A stretch of 64,000 nucleotides of DNA from Pseudonocardia humida (GTDB taxonomy: Bacteria; Actinomycetota; Actinomycetes; Mycobacteriales; Pseudonocardiaceae): positions 1 through 64,000 of the forward strand of contig NZ_JAGSOV010000005.1 in the NCBI RefSeq assembly GCF_023898865.1. Direction: 5' to 3'. Shown piece after piece: positions 25,744-32,843 of the stretch. The notes under the pieces are model-generated. The model saw only the letters and a program-made list of their open reading frames with translations. It did no database searches and was not told the origin of the DNA. The number at the start of each line of letters is the position of its first letter. The first letter of the stretch is position 1. The translations under genes were made by a program, and so were the position numbers.

Positions 25744-26232
25744 TCACGAACCCCTGAGCCGGGACAGCAGGCGCTGCAGCGTGGCGCGCAGGGCGTCGAT
25801 CTCGGCCGCGCTGGTCAGCCCGGTCCAGCGCTCCTCGACGCGGCGGCCCGCAGCGATCGCGACCGCGCGGACGGCCTCGCCGCGCTCGGTCAGCAGGACC
25901 AGGCGGGCGCGGCGGTCGTGGGGGTCGGGCCGGCGCTGGACGTAGCCGGAGCGTTCGAGCTGGTCGACGGCCTCGGCCATGGACTGCTTGCGCATGTTCG
26001 CCCGCCGGGCCAGCTCGCTGACGGCGATCCCCCCGGCCGGGACGAACGGGAAGACGTTCGCGTGCGGCGCCCGGATGCCGTCGAGCCCGGCGGCGCGCAG
26101 GGCGGCGTCGACGTCCTCCCCCCAGTGCTGGTGCAGCAGCCGCAGCAGCAGGCCGAGCGCGTCCGGCTGCCCGTCGCCCACGACATGGACAGGCTCCTGT
26201 CTTTCTGTGCTAGCGTCATGTTCGTCAGGCAC
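25744..26232 (-). CDS. MarR-family regulator
   Basis: A 162-residue winged-helix regulator. The recognition region reads AVSELARRANMRKQSMAEAV followed by the wing RRPDPHDRRARLVLLTERG. It is divergent from a haloalkane-dehalogenase-like gene and two inverted repeats lie between, so it probably represses that gene and itself until a ligand binds. The start is uncertain. GTG at 26232 is given, but GTG at 26181 would leave both repeats upstream of the coding region and still give a full MarR domain. Confidence 0.85.
   Translation of the reverse strand: MPDEHDASTERQEPVHVVGDGQPDALGLLLRLLHQHWGEDVDAALRAAGLDGIRAPHANVFPFVPAGGIAVSELARRANMRKQSMAEAVDQLERSGYVQRRPDPHDRRARLVLLTERGEAVRAVAIAAGRRVEERWTGLTSAAEIDALRATLQRLLSRLRGS
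26188..26201. promoter_or_regulatory. MarR operator candidate 1
   Basis: GACAGG-CT-CCTGTC is a perfect 6-2-6 inverted repeat. With a similar imperfect site 36 bases away it flanks the AT-richer promoter zone of the divergent pair. Confidence 0.6.
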
Positions 26233-26237
26233 CTGTC
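26224..26237. promoter_or_regulatory. MarR operator candidate 2
   Basis: GTCAGG-CA-CCTGTC repeats the first site with one mismatch in an arm. It is 22 bases before the dehalogenase-like gene's ATG, where binding would block its promoter. The spacing of 36 bases between centres would put both sites on nearly the same helix face. Confidence 0.55.
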
Positions 26238-26258
26238 TACTTTACCCCGGAGGCCGCG

Positions 26259-27131
26259 ATGCCCATCGCCGACGTGCTCGACTCGACCATCTCCTACACC
26301 GACCGGGGCACCGGCACCCCGATCGTCTTCCTGCACGGCAACCCCGGCTCCTCGCACGTGTGGCGCAAGGTCCTCGACCACCTCCCCGACGAGCTGCCGG
26401 CCCGGCTGCTGGCCCCCGACCTGATCGGCATGGGCCGCTCGGGCAAGCCGGACTCGGACTACCGCTTCGGCGACCACGCGCGGTACCTCGACGCCTGGTT
26501 CGACGCTCTCGAGCTCGACCGGGCGGTGCTGGTCGGGCACGACTGGGGCGGCGCGCTGGCCCTCGACCGCGCCGCCCGGCTGCCCGACCGGGTGCCGGGC
26601 GTCGCGTTCTTCGAGACGGTGCTGCGCCCGATGAGCTGGGCCGAGCTGCCCGCGGGCGGCCGCGAGCGGTTCCAGGCGCTGCGCGAGCCCGGTACCGGTG
26701 AGCGGATGGCGCTGGAGGAGAACGACTTCATCACCGTCGCCCTCCCCCGCACGATGATCACCGAGCTGTCCGCAGCCGAGGCGGCGGTCTACGCCGAGCC
26801 GTACCCGGACGCGCGGAGCCGCCGACCGCTGCTGGCGTGGGCGCGGTCGATGCCGGTGGACGGCGACCCGCCGGACGTGCACACCAGGGTCGAGGCCTAC
26901 GACAAGTGGTTGGCCACCAGCCCGGAGGTGCCCAAGCTGCTGCTCACCTTCTCCGGGCACCCCACCCTGATGGTCGGCCCGGAGGCGGTCGACTGGTGCC
27001 GCACGAGCATCGCCGGTCTGGACGTCGTCGACGGCGGGGTCGCCGGGCACGTCGCGCCGGAGGACCGGCCCGCGGAGATCGCCGCCGCGATCAGCGCGTG
27101 GGTCACCGGCCACGGGCTGGTGCGGCGATGA
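26259..27131 (+). CDS. haloalkane dehalogenase-like alpha/beta hydrolase
   Basis: A 290-residue hydrolase with the haloalkane dehalogenase pattern. HGNPGSSHVWR carries an oxyanion/halide-binding position, DLIGMGRSGKPD follows, the nucleophile elbow is GHDWGG with Asp as nucleophile and Trp as halide ligand, and PDARSRRPLLAWARSMPVDG matches the cap end. The catalytic His is expected in GVAGHVAPEDRP. Known members replace a carbon-bound halogen by hydroxyl without cofactors. The ATG at 26259 follows CCGGAGGCCGCG. It is controlled, by position, by the divergent MarR regulator and overlaps the next gene in ATGA. Confidence 0.87.
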   Translation: MPIADVLDSTISYTDRGTGTPIVFLHGNPGSSHVWRKVLDHLPDELPARLLAPDLIGMGRSGKPDSDYRFGDHARYLDAWFDALELDRAVLVGHDWGGALALDRAARLPDRVPGVAFFETVLRPMSWAELPAGGRERFQALREPGTGERMALEENDFITVALPRTMITELSAAEAAVYAEPYPDARSRRPLLAWARSMPVDGDPPDVHTRVEAYDKWLATSPEVPKLLLTFSGHPTLMVGPEAVDWCRTSIAGLDVVDGGVAGHVAPEDRPAEIAAAISAWVTGHGLVRR

Positions 27132-27460
27132 GCGACGAGCTGTTCCGGATCGACCGGTTCGACGTGCCCGATCCCGCGTTCGACGAGTTCCTCACGAGCC
27201 TGCAGCCCACCCACGACCTGCTGCGCGAGCTGCCCGGCTGCGGGCAGAACGTGCTGCTGGAGGGTCCGCGGGAGAACGGCTCCACCCGGCTGCTCACGCT
27301 CGTGACCTGGACGGACGACGCGGCCATCGCCGCGGCCCAGCGGGCGGTGCGGCGGCTGCACGAGGCCACCGGGTTCTCCCCGGCGCGGACGGTCGCCCGG
27401 CTCGGGGTCACCGCCGACCTCGGCCTCTACCGGGTCCGCCCCTGGCCGCAGGCCCGGTGA
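27128..27460 (+). CDS. antibiotic-biosynthesis-monooxygenase-like small protein
   Basis: A 110-residue alpha-beta barrel protein of the ABM group (FRIDRFDVPDPAFDEFLTSL, then TLVTWTDDAAIAAAQRAV). Such proteins dimerise and are either cofactor-free monooxygenases or binding/stress proteins. Its ATG overlaps the stop of the dehalogenase-like gene, so the two are translationally coupled and probably share one task. Catalytic residues cannot be assigned by eye. Confidence 0.75.
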   Translation: MSDELFRIDRFDVPDPAFDEFLTSLQPTHDLLRELPGCGQNVLLEGPRENGSTRLLTLVTWTDDAAIAAAQRAVRRLHEATGFSPARTVARLGVTADLGLYRVRPWPQAR

Positions 27461-27529
27461 CCGGCCCATGGGGAAATCCCTACCCGCCTCCGCGGGCTGG
27501 CCTGCTGGGAGACGATCTCCGCCGGCTCG

Positions 27530-28510
27530 ATGCTCGGCGGCATGCCGAAGCTCGCCTCCACCCCCGTCGAGGGGTCCGTCCACCGGGTGCGCTCCGGCGC
27601 GTCCTCCGTCCTCACCGGGGTCCGCCGCGGGCACCCGGCGCTGTTCTGGTTCGCCGTCGCCGCGGGCGGACTGGTCGTCGCGGCCGCCGTGGGGCTCGTG
27701 GTCGACGACCGCGTCCTGCTCGGTGCCCCGCTGTGGCTCAAACCGCTGAAGTTCGCGCTGTCGTTCGGCATCTACGCCCTGGCCCTGGCCTGGATGCTGT
27801 CGCTGGTCGACGGCGGGCGCCGGACCGGGGCGGTGCTCGGGTGGATCGTCGCGGTGGGTTCGGCCGCCGAGGTGGGGATCATCTTCGCGCAGGCCGCGCG
27901 CGGCGTGCGCAGCCACTTCAACGAGGACACCGACATCGACGCGCTGCTGTTCTCGATCATGGGGATGACGGTGGCGGTCATCTGGCTGGCCACCGCGTGG
28001 CTGGCCGTCGGGGTGCTGCGCCGTCCAGGGGTCGACCCGGTGGTCACGTCCTCGATCCGGCTCGGCCTGTCGGTCGCGCTGCTCGGGATGCTGGTCGGCG
28101 TGGTGATGTCGGTCAACGGCGGGCACGCCGTCGGGGTGGCCGACGGCGGGCCGGGCCTGGCGGTGTTCGGCTGGAGCACGGCGGGCGGCGACCTGCGCGT
28201 CGCGCACTTCGTCGGGATGCACGCCCTGCAGGTGCTGCCGCTGCTGGCCGCGGTGCTGCTCGCGGTGCCGCGGCGCACGCTGCCCACGGGGGCCCGGCTG
28301 CCCCTGGTCCGCCTGGCCGGTGCCGCCTACCTGGTCCTGCTCGGGCTGCTGACGTGGCAGGCGCTGCGCGGCCAGCCGCTGACCGCACCCGACGGCGCCA
28401 CGCTCGCCGTCCTGGGCGCGCTGCTGGTCGCGGTCGGCGCCGCGGCGGTCGTGATCGTCCGGCGCGGGCGAGCGCCGGTCAGCCGAACAGTTCGTGCACC
28501 AGCGCGGTGA
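27530..28510 (+). CDS. integral membrane protein of unknown function
   Basis: A 326-residue protein with about eight hydrophobic segments from residue 38 onward (LFWFAVAAGGLVVAAAVGLV, then FALSFGIYALALAWML and others). A motif WLKPLKFALSFGIYALALAW recurs in a family of uncharacterised actinobacterial and proteobacterial membrane proteins. ATG codons at 27530 and 27542 are both possible; neither has a strong ribosome binding site. The last 32 bases overlap the end of a broken gene on the other strand. No function is proposed. Confidence 0.7.
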   Translation: MLGGMPKLASTPVEGSVHRVRSGASSVLTGVRRGHPALFWFAVAAGGLVVAAAVGLVVDDRVLLGAPLWLKPLKFALSFGIYALALAWMLSLVDGGRRTGAVLGWIVAVGSAAEVGIIFAQAARGVRSHFNEDTDIDALLFSIMGMTVAVIWLATAWLAVGVLRRPGVDPVVTSSIRLGLSVALLGMLVGVVMSVNGGHAVGVADGGPGLAVFGWSTAGGDLRVAHFVGMHALQVLPLLAAVLLAVPRRTLPTGARLPLVRLAGAAYLVLLGLLTWQALRGQPLTAPDGATLAVLGALLVAVGAAAVVIVRRGRAPVSRTVRAPAR

Positions 28511-28790
28511 TCGGCACGACGGCCGGCCCCCCCGTCGCGGACCAGCTCCCGCACCCGGCGCCAGCCGTACGCGGTCCCCGCGGCGGGGTCGTCGCCGGCG
28601 AGCGCCTGGTCGAGCTGGTCGAGCTCGAAGCGCAGCATCGTCGCCTCGACCTCGGTGGCGACCGCCCCCACCAGCTGCCGACGCGCCGCCCGCAGGCGCG
28701 CGCAGCTCGGCGACCAGGGCGGCCACCGCATCGGGGTGCCTGGAGGGCGGGGTCCGGTCGCCACCGGGATCGGCCGGACGACGATCGGGG
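28479..28790 (-). pseudogene. frameshifted gene for a small helical protein
   Basis: Three minus-strand frames must be joined to give a plausible coil: HPDAVAALVAELRA, then RLRAARRQLVGAVATEVEAT and MLRFELDQLDQALAGDDP ... GWRRVRELVRD, then PAVVPITALVHELFG and a stop at 28479. The joins fall in a CGCGCG run near 28690 and in a run of seven C at 28527-28533, both typical slip sites. The protein would be about 100 residues and helical; no family is recognised. It may be real decay or two consensus errors. The upstream limit is uncertain. Confidence 0.45.
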
Positions 28791-28975
28791 GGCGCTCGGG
28801 TGGGCGGGGGCCGGGAAGGCGCGGACGGTCTCAGCGGGCATCGCGGGGCTCCTGGCGAAGGGAGTCCGGCCGGCGGGCAGCTGCACCGGCGGGAGTGTCG
28901 GACACCGGTGGCGTCGCGATCACGACCCGTGGCGCTGACCGGCCCCATGGCGTTTTCACCAACACTGGGGACGGA

Positions 28976-30439
28976 TCATCGCCGGACCGGCCGACCGGGC
29001 AGCGCGTCCGGCACGAGCCGCCCGTCGCGCACCACGGCCGTGCCGTTGACCAGAACGTGCACGATGCCGGCCGAGGGCAGCGTCCCGTCGGCGTAGGTGG
29101 CGCGGTCGGCGAGGCGGTCGGGGTCGAGCACCACGACGTCGGCGTCGCTGCCCGCGCCGATGCGCCCCTTCCCGGCCATCGCCGGCACCGCCGGGCGCAG
29201 CACCCGCGCGGGCACCGAGGTGCAGCGCGCGATCGCCTCGGGCAGCCCGAGCCCGGCCCCGGTGAGCATCCGCACGGCGCGCGCGAACGTGCCGGCGCCG
29301 CGCGGGTGCCCCACCGCCCCGGGCGGCAGCGGCCAGGTCATCGGGTCGGGCGCGGGACCGGTCCAGGTCAGCGGCATCGCGTCGCTGGCCACCGCGGTCC
29401 CGTCGAACAGCAGGGCGCGGTGCAGGAACGCCGCGTCGGCCGGGTCGTCCTCGTCGAGGAAGTGGACCAGCACCAGCCCGCCCGGGTCCTCGGCGCGCAG
29501 CTGCTCCAGCCGCCGCGCGTCGGCGACCCGCTCGCCGGTGCGCACGTAGGTGAGCGAGTCGGGGCGCAGGCCCTGGGCGGTGAGGCGCTCGGGGGCCAGG
29601 AAGGCCGCGCCGATGGCGGTGGACCCGGCGCCGTAGGGGTAGGCCTCGGTGGTCACCGCGGAACCCTGCGCGCGCACCCGCTCGACGAGGCCCAGCACCC
29701 GGTCGACGTGCCGGGTGGAGGTGCTGTTGACGTGGCAGTAGTGCATGGCGGCGCCGGTCTCACCGGCGGCGCGCACGATCTCCTCGGCCCCGTCCACCGG
29801 CAGTCGCGGGTCGACCTCCACCAGCGGCCGGGCGTGGGTGAACGTCGGCGAGCCCGCCTCGGCGGCCAGCGCGGCCACGGCCAGGTACTCGTCGGGGTCC
29901 AGGCCGGGCGCGTAGCCGGCCAGCACGCCGATCCCGAGCGCGCCGACGTCCAGGTCGGCGCGCAGCCTGCCCAGCACCGCGGCCCGCTGGGTGGCCGAGG
30001 CCGCCGCCTGCCAGCGCGGGTCGCCCAGGTTGCGCAGCACGCTCGCCGTGCCCCCGCCGACCGGCACGCCGGCCAGCTCGACCATCCGGGCCAGCGCCCA
30101 GGAGGTGGCGTAGCCGTAGTTGATCGGACGCCCCTGCGCGGCGGCCGCGGCGTAGGCGGCGGCCACCGGGAGCGTGCCCGCCTCCAGCTCCAGCGCGGTG
30201 GTGACGCCGTCGAGGGCCTGCAGCCGCTGCTCGGGGATCGCCTGGCCGTGGCTGTGCAGGTCGACGAAGCCCGGGCAGACCACCAGCCCGCGGACGTCGA
30301 TCCGCTCGACGCCGGCCAGCGGTCCGGTGGAGATCGCCGCGACCGCGTCGCCGTCGAGGGCGACGTCGGCCACCGCGTCCAGCCCGCTGTCCGGGTCGAT
30401 GACCCGGCCACCGGCCAGGACCAGGGGGTACTCCGCCAC
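28976..30439 (-). CDS. D-aminoacylase / N-acyl-D-amino-acid deacylase-type amidohydrolase
   Basis: A 487-residue metal-dependent hydrolase of the amidohydrolase superfamily. GFVDLHSHG carries the first metal-binding His-x-His, HYCHVNS and THARPLVEVD are later ligand regions, and VASDAMPL has the catalytic Asp. The order matches D-aminoacylases and related N-acyl amino acid deacylases; hydantoinase-like substrates are also possible. GTG at 30439 follows GGGAGCGCCG and is preferred over a longer Thr/Arg/Ala-rich start. It is cytoplasmic. The gene stands alone, ending before a 90-base gap. Confidence 0.85.
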   Translation of the reverse strand: MAEYPLVLAGGRVIDPDSGLDAVADVALDGDAVAAISTGPLAGVERIDVRGLVVCPGFVDLHSHGQAIPEQRLQALDGVTTALELEAGTLPVAAAYAAAAAQGRPINYGYATSWALARMVELAGVPVGGGTASVLRNLGDPRWQAAASATQRAAVLGRLRADLDVGALGIGVLAGYAPGLDPDEYLAVAALAAEAGSPTFTHARPLVEVDPRLPVDGAEEIVRAAGETGAAMHYCHVNSTSTRHVDRVLGLVERVRAQGSAVTTEAYPYGAGSTAIGAAFLAPERLTAQGLRPDSLTYVRTGERVADARRLEQLRAEDPGGLVLVHFLDEDDPADAAFLHRALLFDGTAVASDAMPLTWTGPAPDPMTWPLPPGAVGHPRGAGTFARAVRMLTGAGLGLPEAIARCTSVPARVLRPAVPAMAGKGRIGAGSDADVVVLDPDRLADRATYADGTLPSAGIVHVLVNGTAVVRDGRLVPDALPGRPVRR

Positions 30440-30469
30440 CGGCGCTCCCGTCGTCGTCCCCGCCGCTGC

Positions 30470-30500
30470 CCGTGCCGTCGTCCGTGCCGTCGTCCGTGCC
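30470..30500. repeat. 12-bp tandem repeat, 2.6 copies
   Basis: CCGTGCCGTCGT occurs at 30470-30481 and 30482-30493, followed by CCGTGCC. It lies in the promoter-side gap of the amidohydrolase gene. It is too short for a CRISPR array and may be slippage-made. Confidence 0.65.
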
Positions 30501-30531
30501 ACCGCCCGCACCGATCATCCTGCCCGCCCGC

Positions 30532-31662
30532 TCAGGCCGCCCGCAGCACGTGGCTCCACGAGCCGATCACCAGCCCGTAGAGCCGACCGGCCGTGGCGGG
30601 CGGCACCCGGCGATAGAGCGCGGCGACCACCCGCGCCGGGGGACGGTTGGTGACCTGCGACGCGGCCAGCCGCGACACCCGCCGCACCCGGCGGGCCCGG
30701 CGGCGCTCGTAGTCGCGCAGCGCGGGCACGACCGCACCGCCGCGCAGCGCCCGGCGCAGCAGCCAGGCGTCCTCCAGCGCCTGGTTCGCCCCCTGGGCCT
30801 GCGACGGCGGGAAGGCGTGCGCGGCGTCGCCGAGCAGGGTCGTGGGTCCGGCGCCCCAGGCGTCGGGGACGCGGTGCAGGACGTGCGGGTACAGCGCGAC
30901 GTCGGCGTCGGTCACCGCGGCGAGCAACCGGCCCACCGGCTCGGCGTAGCCGGCGAACCGCTCGCGCAGCATCGCCACCGGCGAGCCCGGGAGCGGGTCG
31001 GCGGCGCCGCGGCGCACGTCGAACCACCACTGCAGGCGCCCGGACCCGGCGGGCAGCAGCCCGACGAAACCGGCCGGACCCACCAGGCACCGGCCGCGGT
31101 GGCCCCCGGCGAGCTCGGGCAGCACCGGCGAGAGCCCCTGCCAGGTGGCCCAGCCGGCGTCGCGGGCCGGGGGGCCGCCGAGCACCGCGCGGCGCACCGC
31201 GGAGCCCTGGCCGTCGGCCCCGACCACCACGTCGGCGTCGAGGCACGCGCCGTCCGCCTCCACGACGGCCCGCCCGCCCCGCACCCGCACGTCCTCGACC
31301 CGCCGCCCGAACCGCACGGTGCCCTCCGGCAGCCCCTCGGCGATCCGGGCCACGAGCTCCTGCCGGGAGACCGACACGAAGCCGAAGCCGGTGCGCTCGC
31401 GCGGCACGCGCAGGTCGACCGCCGAGGTCGGCCGGCCGGTGTGGTCGCCGAAGTCCAGGCGGTCCAGCGGGGTGCCCGTCCCGTCGAGCGCGACGCCGAG
31501 CCCCGCGAGGGCCGCGGTGCCGTTGCTCGCCAGCGTGACGGCCGCGCCGCCGGCGCGCAGCGACGGCGCCCGCTCCAGCACCCGCACCCGGTGGCCGTCC
31601 GCGACGAGGCCCCGGGCCAGCGCCAGCCCGCCGACCCCGGCTCCCACGATCAGCACGTCCAC
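30532..31662 (-). CDS. FAD-dependent aromatic monooxygenase
   Basis: A 376-residue flavoprotein of the p-hydroxybenzoate-hydroxylase type. The FAD-binding start is VDVLIVGAGVGGLALARGL, the second FAD/NADPH motif is DADVVVGADGQGSAVRRAVL and the third is TTLLGDAAHAFPPSQAQGAN. It would hydroxylate a small aromatic or similar compound with NAD(P)H and O2. GTG at 31662 has GGGGGAGGGTGAC before it, and this start leaves a clean operator between it and the divergent TetR gene. The substrate is unknown; TetX-like drug inactivation is one possibility. Confidence 0.88.
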   Translation of the reverse strand: MDVLIVGAGVGGLALARGLVADGHRVRVLERAPSLRAGGAAVTLASNGTAALAGLGVALDGTGTPLDRLDFGDHTGRPTSAVDLRVPRERTGFGFVSVSRQELVARIAEGLPEGTVRFGRRVEDVRVRGGRAVVEADGACLDADVVVGADGQGSAVRRAVLGGPPARDAGWATWQGLSPVLPELAGGHRGRCLVGPAGFVGLLPAGSGRLQWWFDVRRGAADPLPGSPVAMLRERFAGYAEPVGRLLAAVTDADVALYPHVLHRVPDAWGAGPTTLLGDAAHAFPPSQAQGANQALEDAWLLRRALRGGAVVPALRDYERRRARRVRRVSRLAASQVTNRPPARVVAALYRRVPPATAGRLYGLVIGSWSHVLRAA

Positions 31663-31674
31663 GTCACCCTCCCC

Positions 31675-31700
31675 CGGTTCACTACGCTCGTCGTGAACCG
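31675..31700. promoter_or_regulatory. TetR operator candidate
   Basis: CGGTTCAC (31675-31682) and GTGAACCG (31693-31700) form an inverted repeat with a 10-base spacer. It fills the gap between the monooxygenase start and the divergent TetR start and should control both. Confidence 0.7.
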
Positions 31701-31721
31701 ACGGTGCCATACTCGTGGTCC

Positions 31722-32318
31722 GTGCCGCCACCCAACGAGCCCCGGCGCCGGGCGCTGGCCGACGCCGCGATCGCGCTGCTGGCCGCGGCGGGCGTCCACG
31801 GGGTCACCCACCGCTCGGTCGAGCGCGCCGCCGGGCTGCCCCCCGGGACCTCCTCGAACTACTTCCGCGACCGGGAGGCGCTGCTCGTGGCGGCGGCCGA
31901 ACGGGTGGTGGACCTGCACCACCGCGACCTCGACGCGGCCGCGGCCACCGCTGCCCCGCCGACCGCGCCCACCGCGCAGCGGGTCGCCGACCTGCTCACC
32001 GACTCACTGCTGCTCGCCGCGACCACCCACCGCGACCGCTACCTCGCGGTCTTCGAGCTGCGCCTGGAGGCCCGCCGCCGCCCCGCGCTGGCCGCGGCGC
32101 TGGACCGGCTGGTCGACGGGTCGCGCGGCGTCGTCGCCCGCCACCACGCCGAGCTCGACCTGGCGATCCCCCGCGACCGCATCCCCGAGCTGCTGGTGCT
32201 CTACGGCGGCGCGTTGTTCACCCTGGTCACCGCCCCGGAGGCGGCGGTCACCAGTGACGCCGCCCGGACCGCGGCCGAGGCGCTCACCCGCGTCGCCCTC
32301 GCGACCGCGCCGACCTGA
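31722..32318 (+). CDS. TetR-family regulator
   Basis: A 198-residue regulator. The N-terminal helix-turn-helix is GVTHRSVERAAGLPPGTSSN followed by YFRDREALLVAAAERVV. The rest is a helical ligand-binding domain with no recognisable pocket signature. GTG at 31722 is used; an ATG at 31704 would add six residues. It is divergent from the FAD monooxygenase with a shared inverted repeat, so it likely represses that gene and responds to its substrate. Confidence 0.88.
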   Translation: MPPPNEPRRRALADAAIALLAAAGVHGVTHRSVERAAGLPPGTSSNYFRDREALLVAAAERVVDLHHRDLDAAAATAAPPTAPTAQRVADLLTDSLLLAATTHRDRYLAVFELRLEARRRPALAAALDRLVDGSRGVVARHHAELDLAIPRDRIPELLVLYGGALFTLVTAPEAAVTSDAARTAAEALTRVALATAPT

Positions 32319-32378
32319 CCCCGGACACGACCGGGGCCCCGCGGGGTTGGACCGGTCGGAGCCGGGTATCGCGCCGGC

Positions 32379-32774
32379 ATGGAGCAGACCCCCATCGAGG
32401 ACCCCCGCGCGCGCGCCTTCGCCGAGACCCTGCAGGAGTTCGAGCGCTCCGCCGACCCGACCGCCCTGGTCGCGCTGTTCACCGACGACGCCACCCTCAC
32501 CCGGCTCGACGCCCGCGGCGAGCGCGACGACCCCGAGGGCTTCTGGCGCGAGTACCGCGACCAGTTCGACGAGCTGCGCACGACCTTCGAGCACGCCGTG
32601 GAGGGCGAGGACCGGTGCGCCCTGGAGTGGACCAGCAGCGGCACCCTGGCCACCGGGCGGTCCGTGGAGTACCGCGGGGTCACCGTCGTGGAGTTCGCGG
32701 GCGAGTCCGTCTCCCGGCTGCGCACCTACTACGACACCGCGGCGTTCACCGCGGTTCCGGCCGGCACGGCGTGA
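32379..32774 (+). CDS. SnoaL/NTF2-like protein
   Basis: A 131-residue protein with the NTF2-like cone fold: an N-terminal helix pair (AFAETLQEFERSADPTALVA), the LFTDDATLTRLD strand, FWREYRDQF, and strands CALEWTSSGTL and VEYRGVTVVEFAGE. This family includes polyketide cyclases, isomerases and binding proteins; the active-site residues cannot be assigned here. It is a free-standing gene, 60 bases after the TetR gene. Confidence 0.75.
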   Translation: MEQTPIEDPRARAFAETLQEFERSADPTALVALFTDDATLTRLDARGERDDPEGFWREYRDQFDELRTTFEHAVEGEDRCALEWTSSGTLATGRSVEYRGVTVVEFAGESVSRLRTYYDTAAFTAVPAGTA

Positions 32775-32830
32775 GCGGGCCGGCCGCCCGGGATGGCGCC
32801 GACGGCCCCGCCGCAGTTTCCCCGTCCCGG

Positions 32831-32836
32831 TAGATT
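32831..32836 (+). promoter_or_regulatory. -10 element of a leaderless gene
   Basis: TAGATT lies seven bases before the GTG at 32844, the distance at which transcription would begin on the start codon itself. No ribosome binding site is present. Confidence 0.5.
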
Positions 32837-32843
32837 CCGCCCG

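Noticed and set aside
30470..30500. CRISPR-like tandem repeat
   Set aside because: The units are 12 bases, directly adjacent and without spacers.
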